Positions 15,261 to 24,542 are shown, counted from the stretch's first letter. The stretch is DNA of 64,000 nt from Paraburkholderia domus (GCF_905220705.1 NZ_CAJNAT010000008.1:1-64000); one strand, 5' to 3'. The notes: generated by a model not told the origin, from the sequence alone. Numbers and translations: made by a program.

Positions 15261-17038
15261 TGACTACACAAACCAAACCGCACGTCGACGCGGTGATCAT
15301 CGGCTTCGGCTGGACCGGCGCGATCCTCGCCAAGGAACTGACCGAGGCGGGCCTCAAAGTGGTGGCGCTCGAACGCGGCGAATATCGCGACACCTATCCG
15401 GACGGCGCGTATCCGAACACGATCGACGAACTGACCTACAACGTCCGCAAGAAGCTCTTCCTCGATCTCTCCAAGACCACCGTGTCGATCCGTCATAACG
15501 TCGGCGATACGGCCCTGCCCTATCGGCAGCTTGCCGCGTTTCTGCCGGGCGAAGGCGTCGGCGGCGCGGGGCTGCATTGGTCGGGCGTGCATTTCCGCAT
15601 CACGCCGGAAGAGCTGCGTCTGAAGAGCCACTACGAAGAACGCTACGGCAAGCGCTTCATTCCCGAAGGAATGACGATCCAGGATTACGGCGTCAGCTAC
15701 GACGAACTCGAACCGCATTTCGACTTCGCCGAGAAAGTGTTCGGCACCTCGGGCCAGGCTTATAAGGTCAACGGCAAGGTGGTCGGCGACGGCAACGTGT
15801 TCGAAGCGGCGCGCAGCGACAACTTCCCGCTCGCCGCGCAGTTGAACACATATTCGGCCGAGCGCTTCGGCAAGGCCGCGCGCGAACTCGGATTGAACCC
15901 GTACCGCCTGCCTTCCGCGAATACGTCGGGTCCGTACACGAACCCGTACGGCGTGCAGATGGGACCGTGCAACTTCTGCGGATTCTGCAGCGGCTACGCG
16001 TGCTACATGTATTCGAAGGCATCGCCGAATCTGAACATCCTGCCGGCGCTGAAGCAGTCGCCTAACTTCGAACTGCGCTCGCGTTGCCATGTGCTGCGCG
16101 TCGAACTCGACGACACGAAAAAACGCGCCAAGGGCGTGACGTACGTCGATCCGGCAGGCAGCGAAGTGTTTCAGCCGGCCGATCTCGTGATCGTCGCGGC
16201 GTTCCAGTATCACAACGTTCATCTGCTTCTGTTGTCGGGCATCGGCAAGCCGTATGACCCGATCTCGGGCGAAGGCGTAGTCGGCCGCAATTTCGCGTAT
16301 CAGAACCTGTCGACGATCACCGCGTTCTTCGACAAGGACACCTTCACCAATCCGTTCATCGGCGCGGGCGGCAACGGCGTCGCCGTGGACGACTTCAATG
16401 CCGACAACTTCGATCACGGCCCGCTCGGCTTTGTCGGCGGCTCGCCCTTGTGGGTGAATCAGGCCGGCACCAAACCTATCAGCGGCATCGCGACACCGGC
16501 CGGCACGCCGAACTGGGGCACGGACTGGAAGAAATCGGTAAAGGACCACTACGCGCACACGATTTCGATGGATGCACACGGCTCCAACATGTCGTATCGC
16601 GACGTGTTCCTCGACCTCGATCCGACCTATCGCGATTCATACGGCCAGCCGCTGTTGCGCATGACCTTCGACTGGAAGGACAACGACATCAAGATGGCGC
16701 GATACGTGACCGGACAGATGCACAAGATCGCGCAACAGATGGGACCGAAGGCCATTAACGTCTATACGCGCGAATTCGGCGCGCACTTCGATTCGCGCCG
16801 CTACCAGACGACTCACCTCGTCGGTGGCGCGATTATGGGCACCGATCCGAAGACGAGCGTGCTGAACCGTTACCTGCAAAGCTGGGACGTGCACAACGTG
16901 TTCGTGATGGGCGCCTCAGCGTTCCCGCAAGGCATCGGCTATAACCCTACCGGCCTCGTCGCCGCGCTCGCCTATTGGTCGGCGCGGGCGATTCGCACGC
17001 AGTATCTGAAGAATCCCGGGCCGCTGGTGAGCGTATGA
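15260..17038 (+). CDS. GMC-type flavoprotein subunit of membrane-bound sugar (acid) dehydrogenase
   Basis: 592 residues. The FAD-binding motif is VIIGFGWTGAILAKEL near residues 12-27. A Cys-rich segment, PCNFCGFCSGYAC (about residues 236-248), fits the 3Fe-4S cluster of Burkholderia FAD-glucose dehydrogenase. The C-terminal GMC segment ends GIGYNPTGLVAALAYW, with a preceding Asn-His-like region (THLVGGAIMGTD). It oxidises a sugar or sugar acid in the periplasm and passes electrons to the cytochrome subunit. The length matches gluconate 2-dehydrogenase large subunits better than the ~540-residue glucose enzyme. It overlaps both neighbours by a few bases, so all three are translationally coupled. 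Confidence 0.92.
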   Translation: MTTQTKPHVDAVIIGFGWTGAILAKELTEAGLKVVALERGEYRDTYPDGAYPNTIDELTYNVRKKLFLDLSKTTVSIRHNVGDTALPYRQLAAFLPGEGVGGAGLHWSGVHFRITPEELRLKSHYEERYGKRFIPEGMTIQDYGVSYDELEPHFDFAEKVFGTSGQAYKVNGKVVGDGNVFEAARSDNFPLAAQLNTYSAERFGKAARELGLNPYRLPSANTSGPYTNPYGVQMGPCNFCGFCSGYACYMYSKASPNLNILPALKQSPNFELRSRCHVLRVELDDTKKRAKGVTYVDPAGSEVFQPADLVIVAAFQYHNVHLLLLSGIGKPYDPISGEGVVGRNFAYQNLSTITAFFDKDTFTNPFIGAGGNGVAVDDFNADNFDHGPLGFVGGSPLWVNQAGTKPISGIATPAGTPNWGTDWKKSVKDHYAHTISMDAHGSNMSYRDVFLDLDPTYRDSYGQPLLRMTFDWKDNDIKMARYVTGQMHKIAQQMGPKAINVYTREFGAHFDSRRYQTTHLVGGAIMGTDPKTSVLNRYLQSWDVHNVFVMGASAFPQGIGYNPTGLVAALAYWSARAIRTQYLKNPGPLVSV

Positions 17039-18402
17039 AGAAAAACATCGATATCAAACGCCTGGGGCGGGCATTCAAACGCGCGGGCGCAGCGTCTTTC
17101 TGCGCGGCGGCTATCTTGTCCGCTCCGCTCGCCGCGCAAGCAGCAACGCCCCAACCTCAAGCCGACGCGGCGTTGATCGCGCACGGCGAATACCTCGCGC
17201 GTGCGGGCGACTGCATTGCGTGTCACACGGCGCAATCGGGCAAGCCCTTCGCGGGCGGCCTGAAGTTCGACACGCCGATCGGCGCGATCTACTCGACCAA
17301 TATCACGCCCGATCGCAATACAGGCATCGGCTCATGGACCTTCGCGCAGTTCGATCGCGCGGTGCGTGCAGGTGTACGGCCGAACGGCGACACGCTGTAT
17401 CCGGCGATGCCGTACCCCTCGTATGAGCGTTTGAGCGAAGACGACATGCACGCGCTGTATGCGTACTTCACGCAAGGGGTCGCGCCGGTGAACCAGGCGA
17501 ACCGCGCGGTGGATATCGTCTGGCCGCTGTCGATGCGCTGGCCGCTCGGCATCTGGCGTTATCTGTTCGCGCCTGATCCCGTCGCGTTCGACGCGAAGCA
17601 CTATGCCGATCCAGTGATCGCACGCGGAGCTTACCTCGTGCAAGGCCTCGGCCACTGCGGCGCCTGCCACACGCCCCGCGCAATCACGATGCAGGAACGC
17701 GCATTGAGCGATCTCGACGGCTCGGTGTTTCTCGCGGGCGGTGCGGCGATCGACGGCTGGGTTCCGTCGAACCTGCGCGGCAATCCGCGCACCGGCATCG
17801 GCGCATGGAGCGAAGCCGACCTCGTGCAATTCCTGAAGACCGGACGCACGCAGCACAGCGCGGCATTCGGCGGCATGACGGACGTCGTGCAGCACAGCAT
17901 GCAGCACATGAGCGATGCCGATCTCACCGCGATCGCGCGCTACCTGAAGACACTGCCGTCGACCGATCCGAAGGAAACGCCGTACGCGTACGACGATACG
18001 GCGGCTCACGCCCTGCGTACAGGCAACGCCACGGCGCAGGGCGCCGCCGTGTACCGCGACAACTGCACCGCCTGCCACCGCAGCGACGGCCGTGGCTACA
18101 CGCGCGTGTTCCCGGCACTGGGCGGCAATCCGGTCGTGCAGGGTAAGGACGCGACCTCGCTGATTCATGTGCTGCTGGCCGGCAACACGCTCGAAGGCAC
18201 GAAGACCGCGCCGTCCTCGTTCACCATGCCGGCGTTCGGCTGGCGCCTGAACGATCAGGAAGTCGCCGACGTCACGAACTTCGTGCGCAACAGTTGGGGC
18301 AACACCGGTTCGACGGTCAGCGCGACGGATGTCGCGAAGGTCCGCAAGACCGTCACCGTGCATGCGCCCGACATGCCACCCGGCGCTGCGCTAAGCCATT
18401 AG
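17035..18402 (+). CDS. triheme cytochrome c subunit of the dehydrogenase
   Basis: 455 residues. A basic N-terminus and hydrophobic stretch (ending near LAAQAATPQ) form a Sec signal peptide. Three heme c sites are visible: CIACH, CGACH and CTACH, spaced as in alcohol, gluconate and FAD-glucose dehydrogenase cytochrome subunits, each with distal Met candidates. It relays electrons from the flavoprotein to ubiquinone or terminal oxidases. The start ATG 17035 is nested in the stop of the flavoprotein (ATGA). A hairpin follows the stop. Confidence 0.93.
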   Translation: MKKNIDIKRLGRAFKRAGAASFCAAAILSAPLAAQAATPQPQADAALIAHGEYLARAGDCIACHTAQSGKPFAGGLKFDTPIGAIYSTNITPDRNTGIGSWTFAQFDRAVRAGVRPNGDTLYPAMPYPSYERLSEDDMHALYAYFTQGVAPVNQANRAVDIVWPLSMRWPLGIWRYLFAPDPVAFDAKHYADPVIARGAYLVQGLGHCGACHTPRAITMQERALSDLDGSVFLAGGAAIDGWVPSNLRGNPRTGIGAWSEADLVQFLKTGRTQHSAAFGGMTDVVQHSMQHMSDADLTAIARYLKTLPSTDPKETPYAYDDTAAHALRTGNATAQGAAVYRDNCTACHRSDGRGYTRVFPALGGNPVVQGKDATSLIHVLLAGNTLEGTKTAPSSFTMPAFGWRLNDQEVADVTNFVRNSWGNTGSTVSATDVAKVRKTVTVHAPDMPPGAALSH

Positions 18403-18413
18403 TATCGCGCCCG

Positions 18414-18452
18414 CTCTTGCAACACGTCCGCGGTCAGGACGCGTTGCAAGAG
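18414..18452 (+). terminator. hairpin after the dehydrogenase operon
   Basis: Arms of 16 bases (CTCTTGCAACACGTCC and GGACGCGTTGCAAGAG, one mismatch) surround a 7-base loop. There is no T-run on either side, so termination strength is uncertain. It starts 12 bases after the stop codon. Confidence 0.6.
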
Positions 18453-18583
18453 CCGCGCAAGCCGCTTCCCCCGCTTCACGCAATCTGCTCCGTTGTTCAG
18501 GAGCGGACCGCGTGCGTGCGGAAAAAAGAGAGATCGCCATTCAGGCGACTTGAGATAGACGATCCAACCGAGCTATAACCAAG

Positions 18584-19777
18584 ATGAAAAAGCAATTGAT
18601 TGCTGCACCCCTGCTGCTGTCTTTCGCCGGCATTGCGTCCGCGCAGAGTTCCGTCATGCTGTACGGCATCGTCGATGCGGGTATCACGTATCGCAGCAAC
18701 GAGCGCATCGGCTCCACCGGCGCTTACACGGGACACTCGAACGTTGCGGTAACGAGCGGCAACCTCTCCGGCAGCCGCTTTGGTATCAAGGGCCAGGAAG
18801 ATCTCGGCGGCGGCTGGAAAGCGCTGTTCCTGCTTGAAGACGGCTTCGACGTCACGAACGGCAAAACCGGTCAGAACGGTGGGCTGTTCGGCCGCCAGGC
18901 GTTCGTCGGCATCGGCAGCCAGCAATACGGCACAGTCACGCTCGGTCGTCAGTACACCTCGCTGAACGACTTCGTCGCGCCTGTCGCGCCGGTGGCCATG
19001 GTCGGCGGCTACGGCGCGCATCCGGGCGACATCGACGATCTCGATCAGACCGCGCGCGTCAACAACTCGATCAAGTACACGAGCGCGAACTACTCGGGCT
19101 TTACGTTCGGTGCGCTGTATGGCTTCGGCGGTCAGCCGGGCAGCCTGAAGCAGCAGAATACATGGAGCGTGGGTGCCGGGTACGACAATGGCCCACTGCA
19201 TGTAGGTGTCGGCTACGAGCGTTCGGATAACAGCAAGAACGGGCCGAAGGACTCGACGTACGGCAAATGGAGTGGCACGGACGACGGCCTTTTCAATTCG
19301 TCGATCAATGAAGGTTACGCGAGCGCGCAATCGCAACAGATCATGGCTGCAGGCGCCACGTATGATTTCGGCCCGGCCATCGTCGGTGTCAACTACAGCA
19401 ACGTGCAATACCGCTCGGGCGCCGATTCGTTGTTCAACGGGCATGCGACGTTCAACATCGCGGGCGTGTTCGGGCAGTGGACGATCCGCCCGGCCGTGCA
19501 ACTGTTCGCAGGCTATAGCTATACGCGCGGCGGCGAAGTGGAAGGTGTGGATGAGCGCGCGCAGTATCACAACGTGACGCTCGGTGCGCAGTACAACCTC
19601 TCGAAACGTTCAACGGTCTATCTGATGGGCGGTTATCAGCACGCGTCCGGTATCACGCTGGATGCGCTCGGCAATCCGGTCGCGGCGACGGCGTCGGTCA
19701 GCGACAAGGGCAACGGCCACTCGTCGGACACGCAGTCGCAGGCGATCGTGAGTATTGGTTTGCGGCACCGGTTCTGA
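18584..19777 (+). CDS. Gram-negative trimeric porin
   Basis: 397 residues. The signal peptide ends near GIASAQSSVMLYG, and the mature protein starts with the beta-proteobacterial porin opening (SSVMLYGIVDAGI). Alternating strands include NLSGSRFGIKGQEDLGGGWK and GRQAFVGIGSQQYGTVTLGRQ, and the C-terminus ends in Phe (GLRHRF), the outer-membrane assembly signal. It follows the sugar dehydrogenase operon by 180 bases and may supply its substrate; that link is inference. Confidence 0.94.
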   Translation: MKKQLIAAPLLLSFAGIASAQSSVMLYGIVDAGITYRSNERIGSTGAYTGHSNVAVTSGNLSGSRFGIKGQEDLGGGWKALFLLEDGFDVTNGKTGQNGGLFGRQAFVGIGSQQYGTVTLGRQYTSLNDFVAPVAPVAMVGGYGAHPGDIDDLDQTARVNNSIKYTSANYSGFTFGALYGFGGQPGSLKQQNTWSVGAGYDNGPLHVGVGYERSDNSKNGPKDSTYGKWSGTDDGLFNSSINEGYASAQSQQIMAAGATYDFGPAIVGVNYSNVQYRSGADSLFNGHATFNIAGVFGQWTIRPAVQLFAGYSYTRGGEVEGVDERAQYHNVTLGAQYNLSKRSTVYLMGGYQHASGITLDALGNPVAATASVSDKGNGHSSDTQSQAIVSIGLRHRF

Positions 19778-19786
19778 TGAGCTTGT

Positions 19787-19815
19787 GCGGCGCCGGAGCG
19801 GTTGGCCGGCGCCGC
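19787..19815. terminator. GC-rich hairpin between convergent porin and XRE genes
   Basis: Perfect 10-base arms GCGGCGCCGG and CCGGCGCCGC enclose a 9-base loop. Only a weak TGCTTTG tail follows on the plus strand. It starts 10 bases after the porin stop and could serve both converging genes. Confidence 0.65.
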
Positions 19816-19927
19816 TGCTTTGCCCACCGCGCTGGAATGCGTCACCACTGTCCAGGAGCGATTGCAGCGACTTTCCGGCAGTGGATTGGTGAGAAAGCAG
19901 CCGTAGTGATCGGCTTGCCTCTCGCGC

Positions 19928-20788
19928 TCATTGCTGTTGCTGCACTGCGCTGATCATCTCAAGATGTCGCGCCTCTGTCTCGTCGTCTGCGGGAAACATG
20001 CATTCGATGCGCAGCTCCTGCGCCGCGACGGTTTGCGGTGTGCCTACGGTTGCGACCATTGAAAAGTAGTTCAGGACCTTGCCGTCCTTGACGAAGCCAA
20101 TGGGTATCACCGGCATGGCTGCTGTAGTAGCGGACCCGCTCCCCGCGGTACGCTGGGACGGCTTCAAATCAGCTTGCACATCCGGATATGCACGTAGCGA
20201 TTCAAGCAACTCCTGCGTCTGATCGTCGACCACGCGACCGACCGACTCCCGATAGACGCGTTGAATCAGGCTATTCGCCACCGCTTGCCAATCGGCAACG
20301 AACGGACGCATCCCATCTGGATCGAAAATCAGATGCAGCATGTTGCGTGGCCCTTTGCGCGCAGCCATGTCGATGAAGCAATTGAAAAAGCGCGGCGCGG
20401 AATCGTTGGTCAACAGCACGTTCCAGTAGCGATCCATGACGAGCGCCGGAAACGGCTCGTGTTGGCGCAACATGCGCCCGAGCGCGTGGGTGACGCTCTG
20501 CATTTCCTGTGCGTTCCAGGCGCTATCGGCATACGTCGGCGCATAGCCCGCTGCCAGTAGCAGCGTGTTGCGTTCGCGCAGAGGAATGTCGAGCGTCTGA
20601 GCGATATCCATCAGCATCTGGCGGCTCGGCACGCTGCGGCCGCTTTCGATAAAACTGATGTGCCGCTGCGAGACACCCGCATTGAACGACAAGTCCAACT
20701 GGCTGATGCCGCGCATGTCTCTCCAGTGACGCAACAACGCGCCGAGGTCATTCGGCGGCGTCTTCCTTTCGGGATTCGCAGGATTCAT
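19928..20788 (-). CDS. XRE-family regulator with MmyB-like ligand domain
   Basis: About 286 residues. An N-terminal helix-turn-helix (about residues 12-70: LGALLRHWRDMRGISQLDLS, then VSQRHISFIESGRSVPSR) is followed by a PAS-like ligand-binding domain (about 105-270; MDRYWNVLLTNDSAPRFF). This arrangement is typical of MmyB/MLTR-type regulators, which often control a neighbouring oxidoreductase and bind small lipophilic ligands. Start ATG 20788 has AAGAGAG before it; the frame is open to 20866. The CMD-family gene lies upstream on the same strand and is a plausible target. Confidence 0.9.
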   Translation of the reverse strand: MNPANPERKTPPNDLGALLRHWRDMRGISQLDLSFNAGVSQRHISFIESGRSVPSRQMLMDIAQTLDIPLRERNTLLLAAGYAPTYADSAWNAQEMQSVTHALGRMLRQHEPFPALVMDRYWNVLLTNDSAPRFFNCFIDMAARKGPRNMLHLIFDPDGMRPFVADWQAVANSLIQRVYRESVGRVVDDQTQELLESLRAYPDVQADLKPSQRTAGSGSATTAAMPVIPIGFVKDGKVLNYFSMVATVGTPQTVAAQELRIECMFPADDETEARHLEMISAVQQQQ

Positions 20789-20931
20789 CGCTCTCTTATC
20801 CGCAAGTCGGTATGGATCAGGTCTGGCGATCGGCGGCGCCGGAGAATCATCTATTCCCGGCACCAACCGGTCGATCGAACCGCGCCGGTCAGCATACTCC
20901 CTCGCGCTGACCGGGTCTTTCCAGACGGGAT

Positions 20932-21480
20932 CTACGCGTTCCAGACGTATTCCTGGAACGGTGCCTCCAGAGGAGGCTTGGTGATGTTGCCCGCGTAGTT
21001 CGTAATCGTCGAGGCGGCCACTACCGTGAGAACTTCGAGCACCTGGTCCTGACGGAAGCCGGCCTCGAGAAACTGGTTCACGTCATGGTCACTCAGGTGT
21101 CCGCGCTTCTCGATCGCTGTTTTCGTCAAGGTCGAGAGTGCCGCATGCTTGCGATCGGCAGGCGCACGGCCGTCGCGAATCGCTTCGACGTCGGCGGGTG
21201 AAAGTCCCTCTTTCAGTGCAAGCGCGGTGTGAAATGCAGCCGCCCATGAACAGGCGTTGGTCACCGCGTTAGTCAGCAACAGCGTCTGTATCTGCGCTTC
21301 CGTAAAGGTGCCCGAATGAACCTTCTGGAAAATACCGATGAAGCCGCTGATCAGCACCGGCGATTCAGCCATGGCTCCCGCGATGTTGGGGATAAGGCCG
21401 AAGTTTTGCTCGAGTTGCCGCAGCACCGGCTTGGATTGTTCGGGTGCGGATTCAATCGTATGAATGTGAAACGTCGACAT
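20932..21480 (-). CDS. carboxymuconolactone decarboxylase (CMD/AhpD)-like protein
   Basis: 182 residues, all helical. The family site normally reads C-x-x-C-x3-H. Here it is CSWAAAFH, so the first Cys and the His remain but the second Cys is Ala. AhpD-type peroxidase cycling needs both Cys, so this protein probably does something else, perhaps using a single thiol. C-terminal residues (about 140-182: VLEVLTVVAASTITNYAGN) fit the family helix. It lies 144 bases from the XRE regulator, same strand. Confidence 0.88.
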   Translation of the reverse strand: MSTFHIHTIESAPEQSKPVLRQLEQNFGLIPNIAGAMAESPVLISGFIGIFQKVHSGTFTEAQIQTLLLTNAVTNACSWAAAFHTALALKEGLSPADVEAIRDGRAPADRKHAALSTLTKTAIEKRGHLSDHDVNQFLEAGFRQDQVLEVLTVVAASTITNYAGNITKPPLEAPFQEYVWNA

Positions 21481-21643
21481 GGTGTGTCCTCGATCATGAA
21501 CGCTGCTCGGGATGAGCTGTGCGATGACCGAAGATTAGGTGGATGCGAGCGGCTCGCCAATTACCTCGGATGTAATAGGTTTGCGTCTTCCCGGTATCGA
21601 AATGAAAAGCCGCCAGGAGGATGCAGCGCCGAGGCGAGCCGTC

Positions 21644-22003
21644 TTACACCGCTTCCGGCACCCTGCGCGATTTCAGAAACGCTTCGAGTGTTTCGCCTCG
21701 CATGCTGGCGTACATGCCGAGATTCGTGATCTTCACCACGCGCGCGAATTTCTCGAGCACGAAGAAACACACGCCATACCGAATCAGGCCGATCCAGTCC
21801 GCGTTGTCGACGAGCCCGCGTTCTTCCGCCGTCAGGCCGGCGGCATCGTAGGCGGCAGTCCGGTTCTCCAGCCAGAGCGTGCGCGCCGGTGCTTCGCGCA
21901 TCTGCCAGAAGAAGCGGTTCAGGCGCATTGCTTTCATACTCTGGCGGATATCGAACGGATACGTACCCGTCAATTCTTCGACGCCGATCAGTTGCGGGTT
22001 CAT
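21644..22003 (-). CDS. ligA: extradiol dioxygenase small subunit (LigA-like)
   Basis: 119 residues, mostly helical, with FDIRQSMKAMRLNRFFWQM and the conserved LIRYGVCFFVLEKFARV segment of the LigA family. LigA caps the active site of the LigB dimer in protocatechuate 4,5-dioxygenase; related pairs act on gallate or 2,3-dihydroxyphenyl compounds. Sphingobium LigA is slightly longer (about 139). Its ATG is nested in the stop of the LigB-like gene, so the order is ligB then ligA, the reverse of the Sphingobium operon. The name denotes the family, not proven substrate. Confidence 0.85.
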   Translation of the reverse strand: MNPQLIGVEELTGTYPFDIRQSMKAMRLNRFFWQMREAPARTLWLENRTAAYDAAGLTAEERGLVDNADWIGLIRYGVCFFVLEKFARVVKITNLGMYASMRGETLEAFLKSRRVPEAV

Positions 22004-22845
22004 TGCGCCACCTCATCTTCATAGAGCGTCACGGCCATCGCGGTACTCGTCGCAAGGTAATAGTTGCGATGCAGCTCACGAACCTTCGGCCCCAGCGCGC
22101 CGCGCATCGCCAGCCACATGATCGTCTCCACACTTTCCGCGCCGCCGAGGCGCACGTAGTCGACATGTTTCATCGCGGCAAGACGCTGCGGGTCATGGAC
22201 GATCAGATCGAGGAACTCCATGTCCCAATCGGTATTGTTGAAACCGCTGCGCTCGCCGTGGACCTGGTGAGACAGGCCGCCGGTGCCGACCACCACGACA
22301 CTCAGATCCTGCTCGAACGACTCGATCGCGCGGCGCAGCGCCTGACCGAGACGGTAGCAGCGGTTCGCCGTGGGCAGTGGATATTGCAGCACGTTGACTT
22401 CCATCGGCACGAGCGACATCGGCCAGCCGCCGTCATGCGGCACCATCAGCGAGAGCGGCGAATTGCATCCGTGATCGAGCGCACGGTCCTGAAAAATCGT
22501 CAGATCGAACTCGTCGTTGACGAGCTGTTCCGCAATGTGGATAGCCAGGTCGGGATGGCCCGCGATGTCCGGCAGCGGGCGCTTGCCCGCGCCCTCGTCC
22601 GCGAACTCATGATTGGCCGACACGCCTAGCGCGAAAGTCGGATAGCAATCGAAGAAGAAGCTATTGGCGTGGTCGTTGTAGAACATGACCATCACGTCCG
22701 GCTTACGCTCGGCGAGCCAACTGGCCACCGGTTCGTAGCCTTTGAAGAGCGGCGCCCATGCGGGATCGTTCTGCTTACCCTTGTCGTATGCCATGCCGAT
22801 CGTGGGCACATGCGACGTGCCGATTCCACCAATGATCCTTGCCAT
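22000..22845 (-). CDS. ligB: extradiol ring-cleavage dioxygenase catalytic subunit (LigB-like)
   Basis: 281 residues. LigB-type active-site residues are visible: His12 (GTSHVP), His59 (YNDHANSF) and a late Glu (GGAESVETIMW). These bind non-heme Fe(II). It cleaves a catecholic ring, such as protocatechuate or gallate, at the meta position using O2. ATG 22845 is chosen over upstream in-frame starts because MARIIGGIGTSH is the family N-terminus. It overlaps LigA and lies 449 bases from a divergent double-HTH LysR gene. No downstream ring-fission pathway genes are in the window. Confidence 0.9.
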   Translation of the reverse strand: MARIIGGIGTSHVPTIGMAYDKGKQNDPAWAPLFKGYEPVASWLAERKPDVMVMFYNDHANSFFFDCYPTFALGVSANHEFADEGAGKRPLPDIAGHPDLAIHIAEQLVNDEFDLTIFQDRALDHGCNSPLSLMVPHDGGWPMSLVPMEVNVLQYPLPTANRCYRLGQALRRAIESFEQDLSVVVVGTGGLSHQVHGERSGFNNTDWDMEFLDLIVHDPQRLAAMKHVDYVRLGGAESVETIMWLAMRGALGPKVRELHRNYYLATSTAMAVTLYEDEVAQ

Positions 22846-23294
22846 ATCTCGCTGCCTTTCAGTGCTTCGTGCTGTGCGCAAGCGCGCGTCAATCGGATAG
22901 GTCGCGATTGCAACCATCGTGGGATACAACAATATGGATCATGCAGGTTTGCTGAAAGTGCGGGTAAACCACATTCACACCGATTAAATTGCCCGCAAGC
23001 GCCCTGAATGCCAGTGGCCGGTGGTCGGATAAGCGCCGGAAGCCGCACCGGATATAGGATTTTGGGTATCCCGGGTGAGCGTATCGCGTCCCGGCACATC
23101 TTCCTCGCTATCTGCCCGCGATAAACAAAACAGATGCCCATGAAACGAAGTCGCAAGCCGCTTGCCAAGCGTGGTGCGAGACCTGATGCGTCGCTATACT
23201 TGATGGCGTCAAATGAGTCGAGACCCATGAACGAGATCACCCTGCACACGATCGCGAGCGCGTTAAACATCCGCGAACCAGCGCGACACCATCC
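22846..23294. promoter_or_regulatory. 449-base divergent promoter region of ligBA and the double-HTH LysR gene
   Basis: No supported ORF lies here. LysR sites should fall in this region but I could not pin one down by eye. A frame opening at ATG 23227 is out of phase with the regulator and ends quickly. Confidence 0.5.
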
Positions 23295-24542
23295 GTGAGC
23301 AACAAAGAACTTCTCAACCTGGCGCAACTGCGCGCATTTCGACTCGTTGCCGATATGGGTAGCGCAACGCGTGCAGCAGCGGCCTTGTTTCGCGCCCAGT
23401 CGGCGGTGACTCGTTCGGTTCAGGAACTGGAGTCGGTGCTCGGCGAGCCCCTCTTCGATCGCGGTCCCTCGGGCATGCTCCCGACGCCGGTTGGCCGCGC
23501 CGTGCTGCAGCGTTGCGAGCGCATCTTCGCCGAGCTGGAAGAACTCGCGCAGTGGTGCCTGGCGAGGCAGGCACGTCGGCGGCCGACCGCGGAAGGTGCG
23601 CTGCCGGCTTATCTGCTCAACACCCGGCGGCTTCAGCTTTTCACCGCGTTGGCGCGGCATCGGCATATGCCGAGTACGGCGAAGACCTTCGGCATCAGTC
23701 AGCCGGCAGTGAGCACCGCGATTCGGGTGCTGGAAAGCGGCTCCGGTTTGAGTCTGTTTCATCGCGGCCCGCGCGGGATCCTGCTCACAACGGAGGGGGA
23801 GACGTTTCTGCTTCACGTGCGCCGCGCGCTGAACGAATTACGGCATGTACCCGACGATATTGCCGCTCTGCACGGCAAGATTCAGGGTGCGGTGACTGTG
23901 GGCGCGTTGCCGCTCGGGCGCACGCTGCTTCTGCCCAAGGCGATCGCGCGAATGACCGCGGAGCATCCAGGCGTGACGGTCGTTACTGACGAAAGCGCTT
24001 ACGAGGCGTTGGTCGCGGGCTTGCGTGCGGGCGATATCGACTTCATTCTCGGCGCACTGCGCGACAACGACGCCAGCAGCGGCCTGAAGAACGAGCGCCT
24101 GATGTCGGAGGACATGGTGCTTCTCGTGCGCCACGATCACCCGCTCACTCACGCGCGCGATCTGACCATCATGGATCTGCGCGACGCGCAGTGGGTCTTG
24201 CCGCGCAGCAATGCGCCGGCTCGCGCGCTATTCGAAGCGCAGTTCAAGCGAATGAAAGTGAAGCCGCCCATGCCCACCGTCGAGACGGCCGACCTTGCGG
24301 TGATTCGCGGGCTGCTGGTCGGCACGGACATGGTCGCGGCGCTGTCGGCGCAGCAGTTGCACTATGAGGTTCAATCTGCCCAGCTAGCGGTGCTCGGCGT
24401 GCAGTTGCACAACACCCGGCGCGACATAGGATTGACCGTGCGCGCGGCAGGCACGCCCTCACCTGCCGCGCGTGCGTTGATCGACGCGATCCGCCTGTCG
24501 GTTGTCGATGCCACGCGGACGATCAGTACCACCGCTAAATAG
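23295..24542 (+). CDS. LysR-family regulator with two tandem HTH domains
   Basis: 415 residues, about 110 longer than ordinary LysR proteins. Residues about 8-70 form one LysR HTH (NLAQLRAFRLVADMGSATRA, QSAVTRSVQELE, TPVGRAVL), and about 110-172 a second (TRRLQLFTALARHRHMPSTA, QPAVSTAIRVLE, TTEGETFL). The substrate-binding domain follows (about 195-400). Both helices look intact. Such double-HTH regulators occur with gallate/protocatechuate genes in proteobacteria, fitting the divergent ligBA. The start is GTG 23295; no in-frame ATG precedes it. Confidence 0.92.
   Translation: MSNKELLNLAQLRAFRLVADMGSATRAAAALFRAQSAVTRSVQELESVLGEPLFDRGPSGMLPTPVGRAVLQRCERIFAELEELAQWCLARQARRRPTAEGALPAYLLNTRRLQLFTALARHRHMPSTAKTFGISQPAVSTAIRVLESGSGLSLFHRGPRGILLTTEGETFLLHVRRALNELRHVPDDIAALHGKIQGAVTVGALPLGRTLLLPKAIARMTAEHPGVTVVTDESAYEALVAGLRAGDIDFILGALRDNDASSGLKNERLMSEDMVLLVRHDHPLTHARDLTIMDLRDAQWVLPRSNAPARALFEAQFKRMKVKPPMPTVETADLAVIRGLLVGTDMVAALSAQQLHYEVQSAQLAVLGVQLHNTRRDIGLTVRAAGTPSPAARALIDAIRLSVVDATRTISTTAK

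Noticed and set aside
15218..16579. 453-residue minus-strand ORF
   Set aside because: Antisense to the GMC flavoprotein, which has clear FAD and Cys motifs; the reverse frame is Arg/Ala-rich as expected in high-GC DNA.
17332..18363. 343-residue minus-strand ORF
   Set aside because: Antisense to the triheme cytochrome gene; no motif.
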